Below are positions 51,536 through 59,250 of a stretch of DNA of 64,000 nt, one piece after another. The notes beneath the pieces are model-generated. The model did no database searches. It saw only the letters and a list, made by a program, of their open reading frames with translations, and was not told the DNA's origin. Position 1 is the first letter of the stretch. Each line of letters starts with the position of its first letter. Origin of the DNA: CAVRRZ01 sp963723745 (GTDB lineage Bacteria > Actinomycetota > Actinomycetes > Mycobacteriales > Geodermatophilaceae); assembly GCA_963723745.1 (NCBI GenBank), contig CAVRRZ010000005.1, forward strand, positions 1,302,001-1,366,000, given 5' to 3'. A program made the translations under genes and the position numbers.

Positions 51536-52858
51536 GTGGCTGACGAGGACCGGGGGATCCCCAGGGGGTCGGTGGCACGCACCGCCCGGCTGGCCTCCCT
51601 CCCTCTCGGCGCCGCCGGTCGGGCCACGCTCGGCATCGGCAAGCGGCTCTCCGGCCGGGACGCCGACGCCGTGACCGCCGAACTCCAGCAGCGCACGGCC
51701 GAGCAGTTGTTCGCCGTCCTGGGGCAACTCAAGGGCGGGGCGATGAAGCTCGGCCAGACCCTGTCGGTGTTCGAGGCTGCCGTGCCCGAGGAGATAGCCG
51801 CCCCCTACCGCGAAGCGCTGGTCAAGCTGCAGGAGGAGGCACCGCCGATGCCGGTGCGCACGGTGCATGCCGTGCTCGCCCAGCAGCTCGGCGGCACCTG
51901 GCGGACGCGGTTCGCCGCGTTCGACGACGCACCCGCTGCGGCGGCGAGCATCGGTCAGGTGCACCGGGCGACCTGGCGGGACGGCCGCGACGTGGCGGTC
52001 AAGATCCAGTACCCGGGCGCCGCGACCGCGCTCATGGCCGACCTGAACCAGTTGGCGCGCTTCGCCCGGCTGTTCGCCGCGCTGTTCCCCGGCATGGACG
52101 TGAAACCGCTGATCGCGGAGCTCAAGGCCCGTGTCGTCGAAGAACTGGACTACGGCCTCGAGGCCGACGCCCAGCGCGCCTTCGCGGCCGCGTACGCCGG
52201 CGACGACCAGATCGTCGTCCCCCGGGTGGTGGCCAGCGCACCGAAGGTGATCGTGTCGGAGTGGCTCGACGGCACACCGCTGTCCCGGATCATCAGCGAG
52301 GGCACGCGCGCGCAGCGCGACCGCGCGGGCCACCTGCTCTCGGTCCTGCACTTCTCCGGTCCGCAGCGGGCTGGGCTGCTGCATGCCGACCCCCACCCGG
52401 GCAACTTCCGGCTGCTGCCCGACGGCCGGCTGGGCGTGATCGATTTCGGTGCCACCGCCCGGCTGCCCGACGGGCACCCCGAACCGATCGGCCGGCTGCT
52501 GCGCTGGGCGTTGGCCGGCAAGGCCGACGAGGTGCTCGCCGACCTGCGCACGGAGGGGTTCGTGCGGCCGTCGATGGAGGTCGACCCGCAGGGCGTGCTC
52601 GAGTTCGTCCGGCCGCTGATGGAGCCGGTCGCCTCGTCGCACTTCCACTTCACGCGGGCGTGGATGCAGGAGCAGGCCGCCCGCATCGCCGACCCGCGCA
52701 ACGAGGCCAGCCGCCTCGGCCGCCAGCTCAACCTGCCGCCGGCCTACCTGCTCATCCACCGCGTGACGATCGGATCGATCGGCGTTCTCTGCCAGCTCGA
52801 CGCCGCCGGTGACTTCCGGGGCGTCCTGGAGCAGTGGCTGCCCGGCTTCGTGGAATAG
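51536..52858 (+). CDS. AarF/ABC1/UbiB atypical kinase
   Basis: A 440-residue atypical kinase. The signature KxGQ motif is GGAMKLGQTLSVFEAAVPEE. AAAASIGQVHRATWRDGRDV contains the Ala-rich loop, VAVKIQYPG the ATP-anchoring Lys, and the catalytic end is LLHADPHPGNFRLLPDGRLG then VIDFGATARL. It matches Rv3197, next to whiB7, which has been linked to macrolide resistance; the substrate is unknown. GTG at 51536 follows GAGGAGG. Confidence 0.93.
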   Translation: MADEDRGIPRGSVARTARLASLPLGAAGRATLGIGKRLSGRDADAVTAELQQRTAEQLFAVLGQLKGGAMKLGQTLSVFEAAVPEEIAAPYREALVKLQEEAPPMPVRTVHAVLAQQLGGTWRTRFAAFDDAPAAAASIGQVHRATWRDGRDVAVKIQYPGAATALMADLNQLARFARLFAALFPGMDVKPLIAELKARVVEELDYGLEADAQRAFAAAYAGDDQIVVPRVVASAPKVIVSEWLDGTPLSRIISEGTRAQRDRAGHLLSVLHFSGPQRAGLLHADPHPGNFRLLPDGRLGVIDFGATARLPDGHPEPIGRLLRWALAGKADEVLADLRTEGFVRPSMEVDPQGVLEFVRPLMEPVASSHFHFTRAWMQEQAARIADPRNEASRLGRQLNLPPAYLLIHRVTIGSIGVLCQLDAAGDFRGVLEQWLPGFVE

Positions 52859-52866
52859 GCGCCCGA

Positions 52867-53067
52867 TCAGGGGTCGAGCTTGCCCTCGAGATCGCGCAGC
52901 ACCCGGCGCGCGCAGTCGGGGCACAGGGCGGTCACCCGCTCGTCGGCGTCCGCGGTCGATCCGGTCGGGCGCGGGGACGTGGACACCGACCAGCCCGTGG
53001 CGACCTCGCCCGGGGTTCCTGCGCGACCACAGTGGGCGCAGTCGAACCGGTCCGGCAGCGACGGCAT
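52867..53067 (-). CDS. Small zinc-finger protein
   Basis: A 66-residue protein, MPSLPDRFDCAHCGRAGTPG, ending TALCPDCARRVLRDLEGKLD then P. Two CxxC knuckles 39 residues apart form one zinc site. It is common in actinobacteria without a name. ATG at 53067. It is convergent with AarF, eight bases apart. Confidence 0.78.
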   Translation of the reverse strand: MPSLPDRFDCAHCGRAGTPGEVATGWSVSTSPRPTGSTADADERVTALCPDCARRVLRDLEGKLDP

Positions 53068-53110
53068 GCCGTCAGCGTGCCGCACAGCAGGCCGCGGGGG
53101 AACGGCCAGG

Positions 53111-53153
53111 AGGCCGGGTCCGGAACGCACCGGGAGCGTTCCGGACCCGGCCT
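53111..53153 (-). terminator. Terminator of the whiB7 operon
   Basis: AGGCCGGGTCCGGAACGC (53111-53128) pairs perfectly with GCGTTCCGGACCCGGCCT (53136-53153). This 18-bp stem lies 44 bases after the last gene of the whiB7 unit. Confidence 0.82.
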
Positions 53154-53196
53154 CGACCGGGTGGCGGGGCGGGCCCCGCCCGGAGGGGTGCCGCCG

Positions 53197-53361
53197 TCAC
53201 ATGACGGCGGCGCTGGCACGTGCGGCCCGCCGCACCGCGCGCTCTGCGCGACGGGCGGCCTTGCGTGCGACGTACAGGCGTCGGGCGCGCGCGGCGACCT
53301 CTGCCTCGGCCCTCAGCTCGCGGAGGCGACTGGCGGCCAGCTCGGACTCGAGCAGCATCAT
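53197..53361 (-). CDS. 54-residue basic helical protein downstream of whiB7
   Basis: Two consecutive ATG codons at 53361 and 53358, preceded by GAAGGAAC, open MMLLESELAASRLRELRAEA, then a run rich in Ala and Arg (RRLYVARKAARRAERAVRRA) ending ASAAVM. It is one long, very basic helix. It lies 84 bases after whiB7 on the same strand and before a strong terminator, so it is likely cotranscribed. I do not recognise it; the charge suggests nucleic acid or ribosome binding, which is speculative. Confidence 0.6.
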   Translation of the reverse strand: MMLLESELAASRLRELRAEAEVAARARRLYVARKAARRAERAVRRAARASAAVM

Positions 53362-53445
53362 GGTGGGAGTTCCTTCTTCGTCAGTCGTGCCGGATCCGCC
53401 GGGCGGCGGGTCCGAGATTCGGTGGTGCCGGACTTCCGGTGTCGA

Positions 53446-53805
53446 TCAGGCCGCCGCCGCCTCCTTGCGGGGGCGGCCGCGCGGCCGCTTGCGGGCGATG
53501 ACCACGCCGCGCTCGAAGATCTCGCCGCCCCAGACCCCCCACGGCTCACCGCGGTCCAGGGCACCGGCCAAGCAGGCGGTGCGGACCGGGCAGCCGGCGC
53601 AGAAGGCCTTGGCCTCCTCCAGCTGGGCCGGGGTCTCGGCGAACCAGAGTTCCGGGTCCTCGACCCGGCACGGCAGTGGTCGCCGTATCGGGGCAGGGGT
53701 GGCCGGGTTCCCTGGCCGCCTCGGGGGTGCGCCGCCGGTCCGGGGGAGCCCGGGTCGGCGGTGGGACTGCGTCCGGTCGGAATGGCGGACGATCGTCTGC
53801 TGCAC
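53446..53805 (-). CDS. whiB7: WhiB7 antibiotic-resistance regulator
   Basis: A 119-residue Wbl protein. Cluster cysteines are Cys46, Cys69, Cys72 and Cys78 (PLPCRVEDPELWFAETPAQL, AFCAGCPVRTACL). The GEPWGVWGGEIFERG turn and the AT-hook RGRPR near residue 110 identify WhiB7, which binds AT-rich DNA just upstream of -35 and activates drug-resistance genes with the primary sigma factor. GTG at 53805 follows GAGGAGGAG. The neighbours uvrD2 and AarF match mycobacteria. A long leader with an attenuator precedes it. Confidence 0.95.
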   Translation of the reverse strand: MQQTIVRHSDRTQSHRRPGLPRTGGAPPRRPGNPATPAPIRRPLPCRVEDPELWFAETPAQLEEAKAFCAGCPVRTACLAGALDRGEPWGVWGGEIFERGVVIARKRPRGRPRKEAAAA

Positions 53806-53879
53806 TGCCGCTCCTCCTCGTTCTCGTCTCTTCCGGCCGGCGGGGGGCCCGCCGACCGGTGGTCGGGGCCGGGTGCCGC

Positions 53880-53923
53880 GAAAGAGAAAGGCCGCGGATC
53901 CCGGGGTTCGGGTTCCGCGGCCT
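53880..53923 (-). terminator. Intrinsic terminator/attenuator in the whiB7 leader
   Basis: On the minus strand AGGCCGCGGA (53923-53914) pairs with TCCGCGGCCT (53898-53889), with an inner CCCG/CGGG extension, and is followed by TTTCTCTTTCGC, a U-rich tract rare in this genome. It lies 22 bases after the leader ORF stop and 75 bases before the whiB7 start. In Streptomyces and mycobacteria whiB7/wblC is controlled by such a leader terminator that is bypassed when ribosomes stall on an upstream ORF. Confidence 0.75.
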
Positions 53924-53944
53924 CGAGGAGGACCGTGCGAGCGT

Positions 53945-54241
53945 CTAGCTCGGCGGTCTCGTCGAGGAGTGGATCCCGAGGGTGGTGCCGTCGTGGGTGA
54001 TGACGTCGTGCTCGACCTGGTTCGGCGCGTCGACCTCGCGGGTCACGACGTCGACCACGGCCGGGGTGCGACCGAACGCGTCAGCGCCAGTGACCGTGCC
54101 GCCGAAGGGCAGACCGGTCCCCTGGTACGGAGTCGTGAACGCTTCGGGGGCGCGCAGCCGGGCGCTGCCCCAAGCGGGCAGGGCGACGGCGGGGCCGGAC
54201 GGCAACCCGGTGGGGGCGGAGGTGCAGAACATGTTCGTCAT
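53945..54241 (-). CDS. Leader ORF upstream of whiB7
   Basis: A 98-codon ORF from ATG at 54241 with a strong GAGGAGGGG ribosome-binding site, coding MTNMFCTSAPTGLPSGPAVA and ending TTLGIHSSTRPPS. It has no recognised domain. Its position between the whiB7-type promoter and the attenuator makes it the likely upstream ORF whose translation senses ribosome inhibitors. It is longer than the short upstream ORFs I recall. It could also encode a functional small protein. Confidence 0.65.
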   Translation of the reverse strand: MTNMFCTSAPTGLPSGPAVALPAWGSARLRAPEAFTTPYQGTGLPFGGTVTGADAFGRTPAVVDVVTREVDAPNQVEHDVITHDGTTLGIHSSTRPPS

Positions 54242-54336
54242 CTCGTCGCCCCTCCTCTCGGGTCGCGCGTCACCGGCCAGGGCGGCCGGGACGGTGTGGG
54301 CACGGTGCGGACACAGCCTTCTGCGTGCGCCCGGTC

Positions 54337-54383
54337 ACTATGGCCCGGTCCGCCGGAGCGGGTCAAACGAATTAACGCAAAGA
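54337..54383 (-). promoter_or_regulatory. WhiB7-type promoter of the whiB7 leader
   Basis: On the minus strand TTGACC (54366-54361) and CATAGT (54342-54337) are 18 bases apart. Immediately upstream of -35 is an AT-rich stretch, 54383-54367 (CTTTGCGTTAATTCGTT), the site bound by the WhiB7 AT-hook. This predicts autoregulation from about 54330. Confidence 0.7.
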
Positions 54384-54416
54384 CTTCGGACGTGTCCTCC
54401 GGGAGGGTGCCCGGGG

Positions 54417-56435
54417 TCAGTCCGCCAGCGTGGCCAGCACGTCCTCGCCGTACATCTCGAGCTTGCGCGCGCCGATCCCCGGCAGGCCGGACAGCTCGCG
54501 CAGGTCGGCCGGGCGGGTCTCGGCGATCGCCTGCAGCGTGGCGTCGGTGAAGACCACGTACGCCGGCACGGACGCCGACTGCGCGGCCTGGCTGCGCCAG
54601 GCCCGCAACCGCTCGAAGACCTCGCCCGCCTCTCCTTCGAGGACCACCTTGGCGCGCTTGGCGGGCCGACGGGCCGGCGGTGCCGTCGGCCCCGACTCGG
54701 GGGCCAGACCGGTGAGGAACCTGCTCCGCGGTCGGGTCCGCTTGGCGCCGGGATTGCGCGCCAGAGACCACGACAGCGTCAACTGCTCCCTGGCACGGGT
54801 GACCGCCACGTAGAGCAGCCGGCGTTCCTCCTCGACCGCATCAGGGCGGGACAGCGACTGCGCGATGGGCAGCACGCCGTCGACCAGCCCGACGACGAAG
54901 ACGACGTCCCACTCCAGCCCCTTGGCCGCGTGCATGGAGGCCAGGGTCACCCCCTGCACGGTGGGCGCGTGCTGGGCGTCGGCCCGCCGGGCGAGGTGCG
55001 CCACGAACCCGGCGAGGTCGAGCGTGGGCTCGTCCTGCACGAGGTCGACGGCCAGGTCGACGAGCGCGGCCAGCGACTGCCAGCGGTCGCGGGCGGCGCC
55101 GCCCGGCGGTGGCCGGTGCTCCGCCCAGCCGGTCGAGGCCAGCACGTCGCGGACGGCGGGCACGAGCATCCCGGGCTCGTTGCCGCCCGCGGCCGCCCCT
55201 CGCAGGAGGACGACGGCCTCGCGCACCTCGGGACGCTCGAAGAACCGCTCACCGCCCTTGAGCACGTACGGGACGCCGACGTCGGCGAGCGCCGACTCGT
55301 AGACCTGCGACTGGGCGTTGATGCGGAACAGCACGGCGATCTCCGACGCCGGCGTCCCGCCGTCGATCAGCGCGCGGCACCGCGCCGCCACGGCGGCGGC
55401 CTCGGCAGGCTCGTCGGGATGTTCGCTGAACCGGGGTTCGGGTCCCTCGGGTCGCTGGCCGAGCAGCCGCAGGCCCGGCAGGCCCTTGCGGCGTGGCGCC
55501 TGCCCGATCAGCTTGTTGGCCAGCGCCACCACCTGCGGCGTCGACCGGTAGTCGCGCTCGAGCTTGACCACCTCGGCGTCGGGATAGCGGTCGGCGAAGC
55601 CGAGCAGGTAGTCGGGGTCGGCTCCGGTGAACGAGTAGATCGTCTGGTTCGGGTCGCCCACCACGCACAGCTCGGCACGCCCGCCGAGCCAGGCGTCGAG
55701 CAGCCGCTGCTGCAGCGGGTTGACGTCCTGGTACTCGTCGACCACGAAGTAGCGGTACTGGGCCCGTACCTGCCGGGCGACGTCCTGGTGCTCCTCGAGC
55801 GCGTAGGCGGTGACCAGCAGCAGGTCCTCGAAGTCGAGGACGCCGTCGCGCTGCTTGGCCGACTCGTAGCCGGCGTACGCGGCGGCCACGGCGGCCGCCT
55901 CGAACGGCGGTTCGCGCCCGGCGGCCTTCGCCCGCACCGGGTAGTCGTCGGGCGTGGCCAGGGTGGTCTTCGCCCATTCGATCTCGCTGGCGAGGTCGCG
56001 CAGGCTCGCGCGGTCGGTGGTCAGGCGCGACCGGGACGCCGCGGCGGCCACCAGTCGCAGCTTGTTCTCGACCAGCCCGGGCATCGGCCCGCCCAGGACC
56101 CGGGGCGCGAAGTAGCGGAGCTGGCGCATCGCGGCGGCGTGGAAGGTGCGGGCCTGGACCCCGCCCACGCCCAGACCCGCCAGCCGGGTCCGCAGCTCGC
56201 CCGCGGCCCGTGCGGTGAACGTCACGGCGAGCACCTGCTCGGGCACGTACGCGCCGGTGTGCACACCGTAGGCGATGCGGTGGGTGATCGTCCGGGTCTT
56301 GCCGGTGCCCGCGCCGGCGAGGATGCAGACGGGCCCGGTGACGGCCTGGGCGGCGGACCGCTGCTCGTCGTCGAGACCGGCGAGGACCGCCTCCGCACGG
56401 GCGAGCGGCCCGGCGTCCGCGTCGACCTGCGGCAT
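54417..56435 (-). CDS. uvrD2: ATP-dependent DNA helicase UvrD2
   Basis: A 672-residue SF1 helicase. ATG at 56435 follows GGGAGGAGG. Motifs: LDDEQRSAAQAVTG (Q), CILAGAGTGKTRTITHRIAY (I), AVTFTARAAGELRTRL (Ia), YFVVDEYQDVNPLQQRLLDA (II), VGDPNQTIYSFTGADPDYLL (III), LERDYRSTPQVVALAN (IV), VTLASMHAAKGLEWDVVFVV (V) and RRLLYVAVTRAREQLTLSWS (VI). A C-terminal HRDC domain (VFTDATLQAIAETRPADLRE) identifies UvrD2. It unwinds DNA 3' to 5' in repair and is essential in mycobacteria. Confidence 0.96.
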   Translation of the reverse strand: MPQVDADAGPLARAEAVLAGLDDEQRSAAQAVTGPVCILAGAGTGKTRTITHRIAYGVHTGAYVPEQVLAVTFTARAAGELRTRLAGLGVGGVQARTFHAAAMRQLRYFAPRVLGGPMPGLVENKLRLVAAAASRSRLTTDRASLRDLASEIEWAKTTLATPDDYPVRAKAAGREPPFEAAAVAAAYAGYESAKQRDGVLDFEDLLLVTAYALEEHQDVARQVRAQYRYFVVDEYQDVNPLQQRLLDAWLGGRAELCVVGDPNQTIYSFTGADPDYLLGFADRYPDAEVVKLERDYRSTPQVVALANKLIGQAPRRKGLPGLRLLGQRPEGPEPRFSEHPDEPAEAAAVAARCRALIDGGTPASEIAVLFRINAQSQVYESALADVGVPYVLKGGERFFERPEVREAVVLLRGAAAGGNEPGMLVPAVRDVLASTGWAEHRPPPGGAARDRWQSLAALVDLAVDLVQDEPTLDLAGFVAHLARRADAQHAPTVQGVTLASMHAAKGLEWDVVFVVGLVDGVLPIAQSLSRPDAVEEERRLLYVAVTRAREQLTLSWSLARNPGAKRTRPRSRFLTGLAPESGPTAPPARRPAKRAKVVLEGEAGEVFERLRAWRSQAAQSASVPAYVVFTDATLQAIAETRPADLRELSGLPGIGARKLEMYGEDVLATLAD

Positions 56436-56613
56436 GCCGACCTCCTCCCGCTGCCGGTCGCCGGCCCGGCGCCGGGCGACCTCCTGCATCCTCCCAGCCA
56501 CCTCCGACGGACGGCGGAAGCATCCCCAGGTTCCCGGCGTTGGCCCGAGCACAGTCCGAGAACACCCTCTCGGGGGTGGACTACGCCCTCGTCCGCATTG
56601 GAGTATCGACGCG

Positions 56614-56874
56614 ATGACCGCCGCAACAGCTCTGACCATGTACACCACGACCTGGTGTGGTTACTGCTTCCGACTCAAGAAGCTGATGCAGCGCGAAGGC
56701 ATCGACTTCGCCGAGGTCGACATCGAGACCGACGCGGAGGCGGCCGAGGTGGTCATGTCGGCCAACGGTGGCAACCGCACCGTTCCGACCCTGCTCTTCC
56801 CCGACGGCACTGCGTTGACCAACCCGAGCATCGAGCAGGTCAAGGCCCAGCTCGATCGAACAACGGAGGAGTGA
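56614..56874 (+). CDS. Mycoredoxin (Mrx2-like glutaredoxin)
   Basis: An 86-residue glutaredoxin fold: TMYTTTWCGYCFRLKKLMQR with the CxxC site, then VDIETDAEAAEVVMSANGGN and TVPTLLFPDGTALTNPS with the cis-Pro. Its position next to uvrD2, in divergence, matches Rv3198A. Mycoredoxins reduce mycothiol mixed disulfides, linking it to the SigR stress response. ATG at 56614. Confidence 0.9.
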   Translation: MTAATALTMYTTTWCGYCFRLKKLMQREGIDFAEVDIETDAEAAEVVMSANGGNRTVPTLLFPDGTALTNPSIEQVKAQLDRTTEE

Positions 56875-56881
56875 GGGCAGC

Positions 56882-57574
56882 GTGATCCCTGGTCCCCGGC
56901 CCCCGAAGGGGCATGACCGCCCCTCCGGCGGGAGCCGCGACCGGGGTCGCGCCACTCACCTGGCGGCCGCGCCCGCGTGCGACGGCCCGGCATCGAACGT
57001 GCCCCCGCGCCAGGTGGCACCGGTATCCGTCGTCCGGACGTCGCGGGGCTGGACCGTGACGACGGCGCAGGGCACCGAGCCCGCGGCCGATCTCGTCGAG
57101 GCCATGTCGCTGGCAGACCTGGTCGCCGAGGAACACGGTGCCTCGTTGGAGCCCGACCGCATCGCGCGCCGCTCGGCACGTGGCCCGGGCTCCGTCGCCG
57201 ACGGCGGTGACACCGTCGACGCCCGGGTGGCCGCGCTCGAGCGCACCGTCGCCCAGCTGGAGCACGCCCTCGCCGCACGGGTCACCACCGAGCGGGCCAT
57301 CGGCGTGCTGGCCGAGCGGCACGGCGTTCTCCCGAAGGCGGCGTTCGAGTCGCTGCGCCAGGACGCCCGCAAGCAGGGCCGCCCGGTGCACGAGCTCGCC
57401 CGGCTGGTCCTCGACACCCTGTGCGACCACCCCCGGACCGACGGCGTCGTGCTGCACGTGGCCACTCCGTGCCCGACGCAGGGCGCCGCTCCACTGAGCG
57501 CGCCCCCCATCGCCGTCCCGCCGCTCGTCGCGCCCGCTCCGCCGGTCGAGACGGCTGCGGACGGCCGGCCCTGA
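56882..57574 (+). CDS. ANTAR-domain RNA-binding protein
   Basis: A 230-residue protein. A disordered N-terminus is followed by a small module (VSVVRTSRGWTVTTAQGTEP), a short coiled coil (VAALERTVAQLEHALAARVT) and an ANTAR domain: TERAIGVLAERHGVLPKAAF, ESLRQDARKQGRPVHELARL. The end is Ala/Pro rich. ANTAR domains bind paired RNA hairpins and prevent termination. No receiver domain is present, so it is not PdtaR. GTG at 56882, seven bases after the mycoredoxin stop, in one operon. Confidence 0.87.
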   Translation: MIPGPRPPKGHDRPSGGSRDRGRATHLAAAPACDGPASNVPPRQVAPVSVVRTSRGWTVTTAQGTEPAADLVEAMSLADLVAEEHGASLEPDRIARRSARGPGSVADGGDTVDARVAALERTVAQLEHALAARVTTERAIGVLAERHGVLPKAAFESLRQDARKQGRPVHELARLVLDTLCDHPRTDGVVLHVATPCPTQGAAPLSAPPIAVPPLVAPAPPVETAADGRP

Positions 57575-58223
57575 CCCGGCCGGAACCGCTCGCCCCCGCA
57601 GCGCTGGCCGACCGCCTCGCGGCGCTGCTGGCCGACCTTCCGCCCGAGCCGGGAGCGACCGCCCTGCGCGTGGCCGTCGACGGCCCGGACATCGCCGCGC
57701 CGGAGGACCTCGCGTCGGCGATCGCGGAGCGGTTGCCGGTGCTGGGGCGGCCGGCGGTCGTGGTCGCTGCCGCCGGCTTCTACCGCCCGGCGTCGCTGCG
57801 CCTGGAGCACGGCCGGACCGATCCCGACGCCCGCTACACCGACTGGCTCGACGCCGGCGCCCTGACCCGCGAGGTGCTCGCGCCGGTCGGCGTCGGCGGC
57901 AGTGGCTGCTACCTGCCGGTGCTCTGGGATCTCGCGACGCGACCGCGCCGCCCGCACCCGCCCGCCGTCCGATGCCGGCCGGCGGCGTACTGCTCGTGGC
58001 CGGAGCGCTGCTGCAGGGCATCGGGCTGCCCTTCGACGTCATCGTGCACCTGCGCGTCTCCCCGGCCGCCCGCCGGCGGCGGACCGCATCCGAGCACGCG
58101 TGGGAGCTGCCCGCCTTCGACCGCTACGACGCCGAGGTCGCCCCCGCGGACCTGGCCGACGCCGTGGTGCTCGCCGACGCACCCCAGCGCCCCGCCCTGG
58201 TGCTGGCCGGGCGGTTCGCCTGA
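57571..58223 (+). CDS. Uridine-kinase-like P-loop protein, frameshifted, start uncertain
   Basis: About 215 codons: ADRLAALLADLPPEPGATAL, RVAVDGPDIAAPEDLASAIA, AAGFYRPASLRLEHGRTDPD, ARYTDWLDAGALTREVLAP, then after a break near 57970, PAGGVLLVAGALLQGIGLPF and DVIVHLRVSPAARRRRTASE. The pattern is that of actinobacterial uridine kinase-like proteins. The usual P-loop (GxxGSGKT) is replaced by VDGPDIAAPED, so kinase activity is doubtful. No ATG or GTG fits near the ANTAR stop; a CTG overlapping it at 57571 is a candidate. Confidence 0.65.
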
Positions 58224-58298
58224 CGGCCACCCCGGGCGCATCGCAGCGGGCGCCGGCGAGCGAGGAGCGGACCGAGGTTCGGAGTCGGACCCGGGTGC
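58224..58298. repeat. Copy of the GCATCGCAGCG / GAGCGAGGAGCGGACCG element
   Basis: GCATCGCAGCG near 58236 and CGAGCGAGGAGCGGACCG at about 58258-58275, then GTTCGGAGTCGG, repeat the pieces found after whiB1 at 15513-15560. It sits between two convergent genes. Confidence 0.65.
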
Positions 58299-59250
58299 TC
58301 AGTCGAACTCGCCGGCCACCCAGCGGTCGATGATGTGCCGCGCGATGGACACCGGCGGCGGCAGCGCCTGCGGGCCGCGCGCCGGAACGCAGCTCCTCGC
58401 GGGTGAACCAGTGCGCCTCCTCGATCTCGGTCGGGATCGGGGCGCAGGGTGTCCGGCCCGTCGACCCGCGCGACGAAGCCGAGCATCAGCGACTGCGGGA
58501 AGGGCCACGGCTGGCTGCCGACGTACCGGATGTCGGTCACGCGCAGACCGACCTCCTCGGCCACCTCCCGGGCGACCGCCGCCTCGGCGGACTCCCCCGG
58601 CTCCACGAAGCCGGCCAGGATCGAGAACCGGCCGGGCGGCCACGGCGCCTGACGGCCGAGCACCACGCCGGTCCGCACCGTCGTGCACGAGCATGATCAC
58701 GGCAGGGTCGGTGCGCGGGAAGAAGGTCGTCCCGGTCGGTGGGGTCGCGCTGCACCCAGCCGCGACTGCTCGATCGTCGTCGCCGCCCCGGACAGCGGGC
58801 TGAACCGGTGCCGGTCGTGCCACTCCAGGATCGCCGATCGCCTGGGCGAGCAGTCCGGCGTCGAGGTCGTCGAGGTCGGCGCCGAGCTCGCGGAGCCCCG
58901 CCCAGCGGTCGACGGGCCGGCCGCTCACGGTCAGCGCGCGCTCGCCCCGGACGGCCGCGTACGGAACACCGTCTGCCTCGCCGAGGAACACCGCCCCCCG
59001 GGGCAGCCGGGCTGCTCGTCCCAGATCAGCCGGGGGCCGGCGTCGCGCTCGGCCACCGGGACCGTGCGCTCGTCGGTCGACCGTGAGCACCCGGACGGGC
59101 CGGCCGCCGGCCGGGTCGTCGAGGCCGCGCGCGAGGTGGCTGCGGTCGTGACGCGACCCGCGACAGCACCGGCACCGGGCCCGGCGCAGGCCGGCTGGAC
59201 ACCGGCCACAGCGCCTCGTCGAGCGCATCGTCGCGGCGCTCCCCCGTCAC
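58299..59250 (-). CDS. nudC: NAD+ diphosphatase / NAD-capped RNA decapping enzyme NudC, frameshifted
   Basis: A Nudix hydrolase of about 315 residues. The Nudix box reads GFVEPGESAEAAVAREVAEE then VGL, and the NudC-specific motif after it is SQPWPFPQSLMLGF. WHDRHRFSPLSGAATTI is the family block in the N-terminal half. The zinc cysteines typical of E. coli NudC are not visible, as in other actinobacterial members. GTG at 59250 overlaps the stop of the M16 gene. The frame breaks near 58390, 58430, 58680, 58735, 58830, 59010 and 59080. nudC next to uvrD2/mrx2 matches Rv3199c. Confidence 0.88.
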
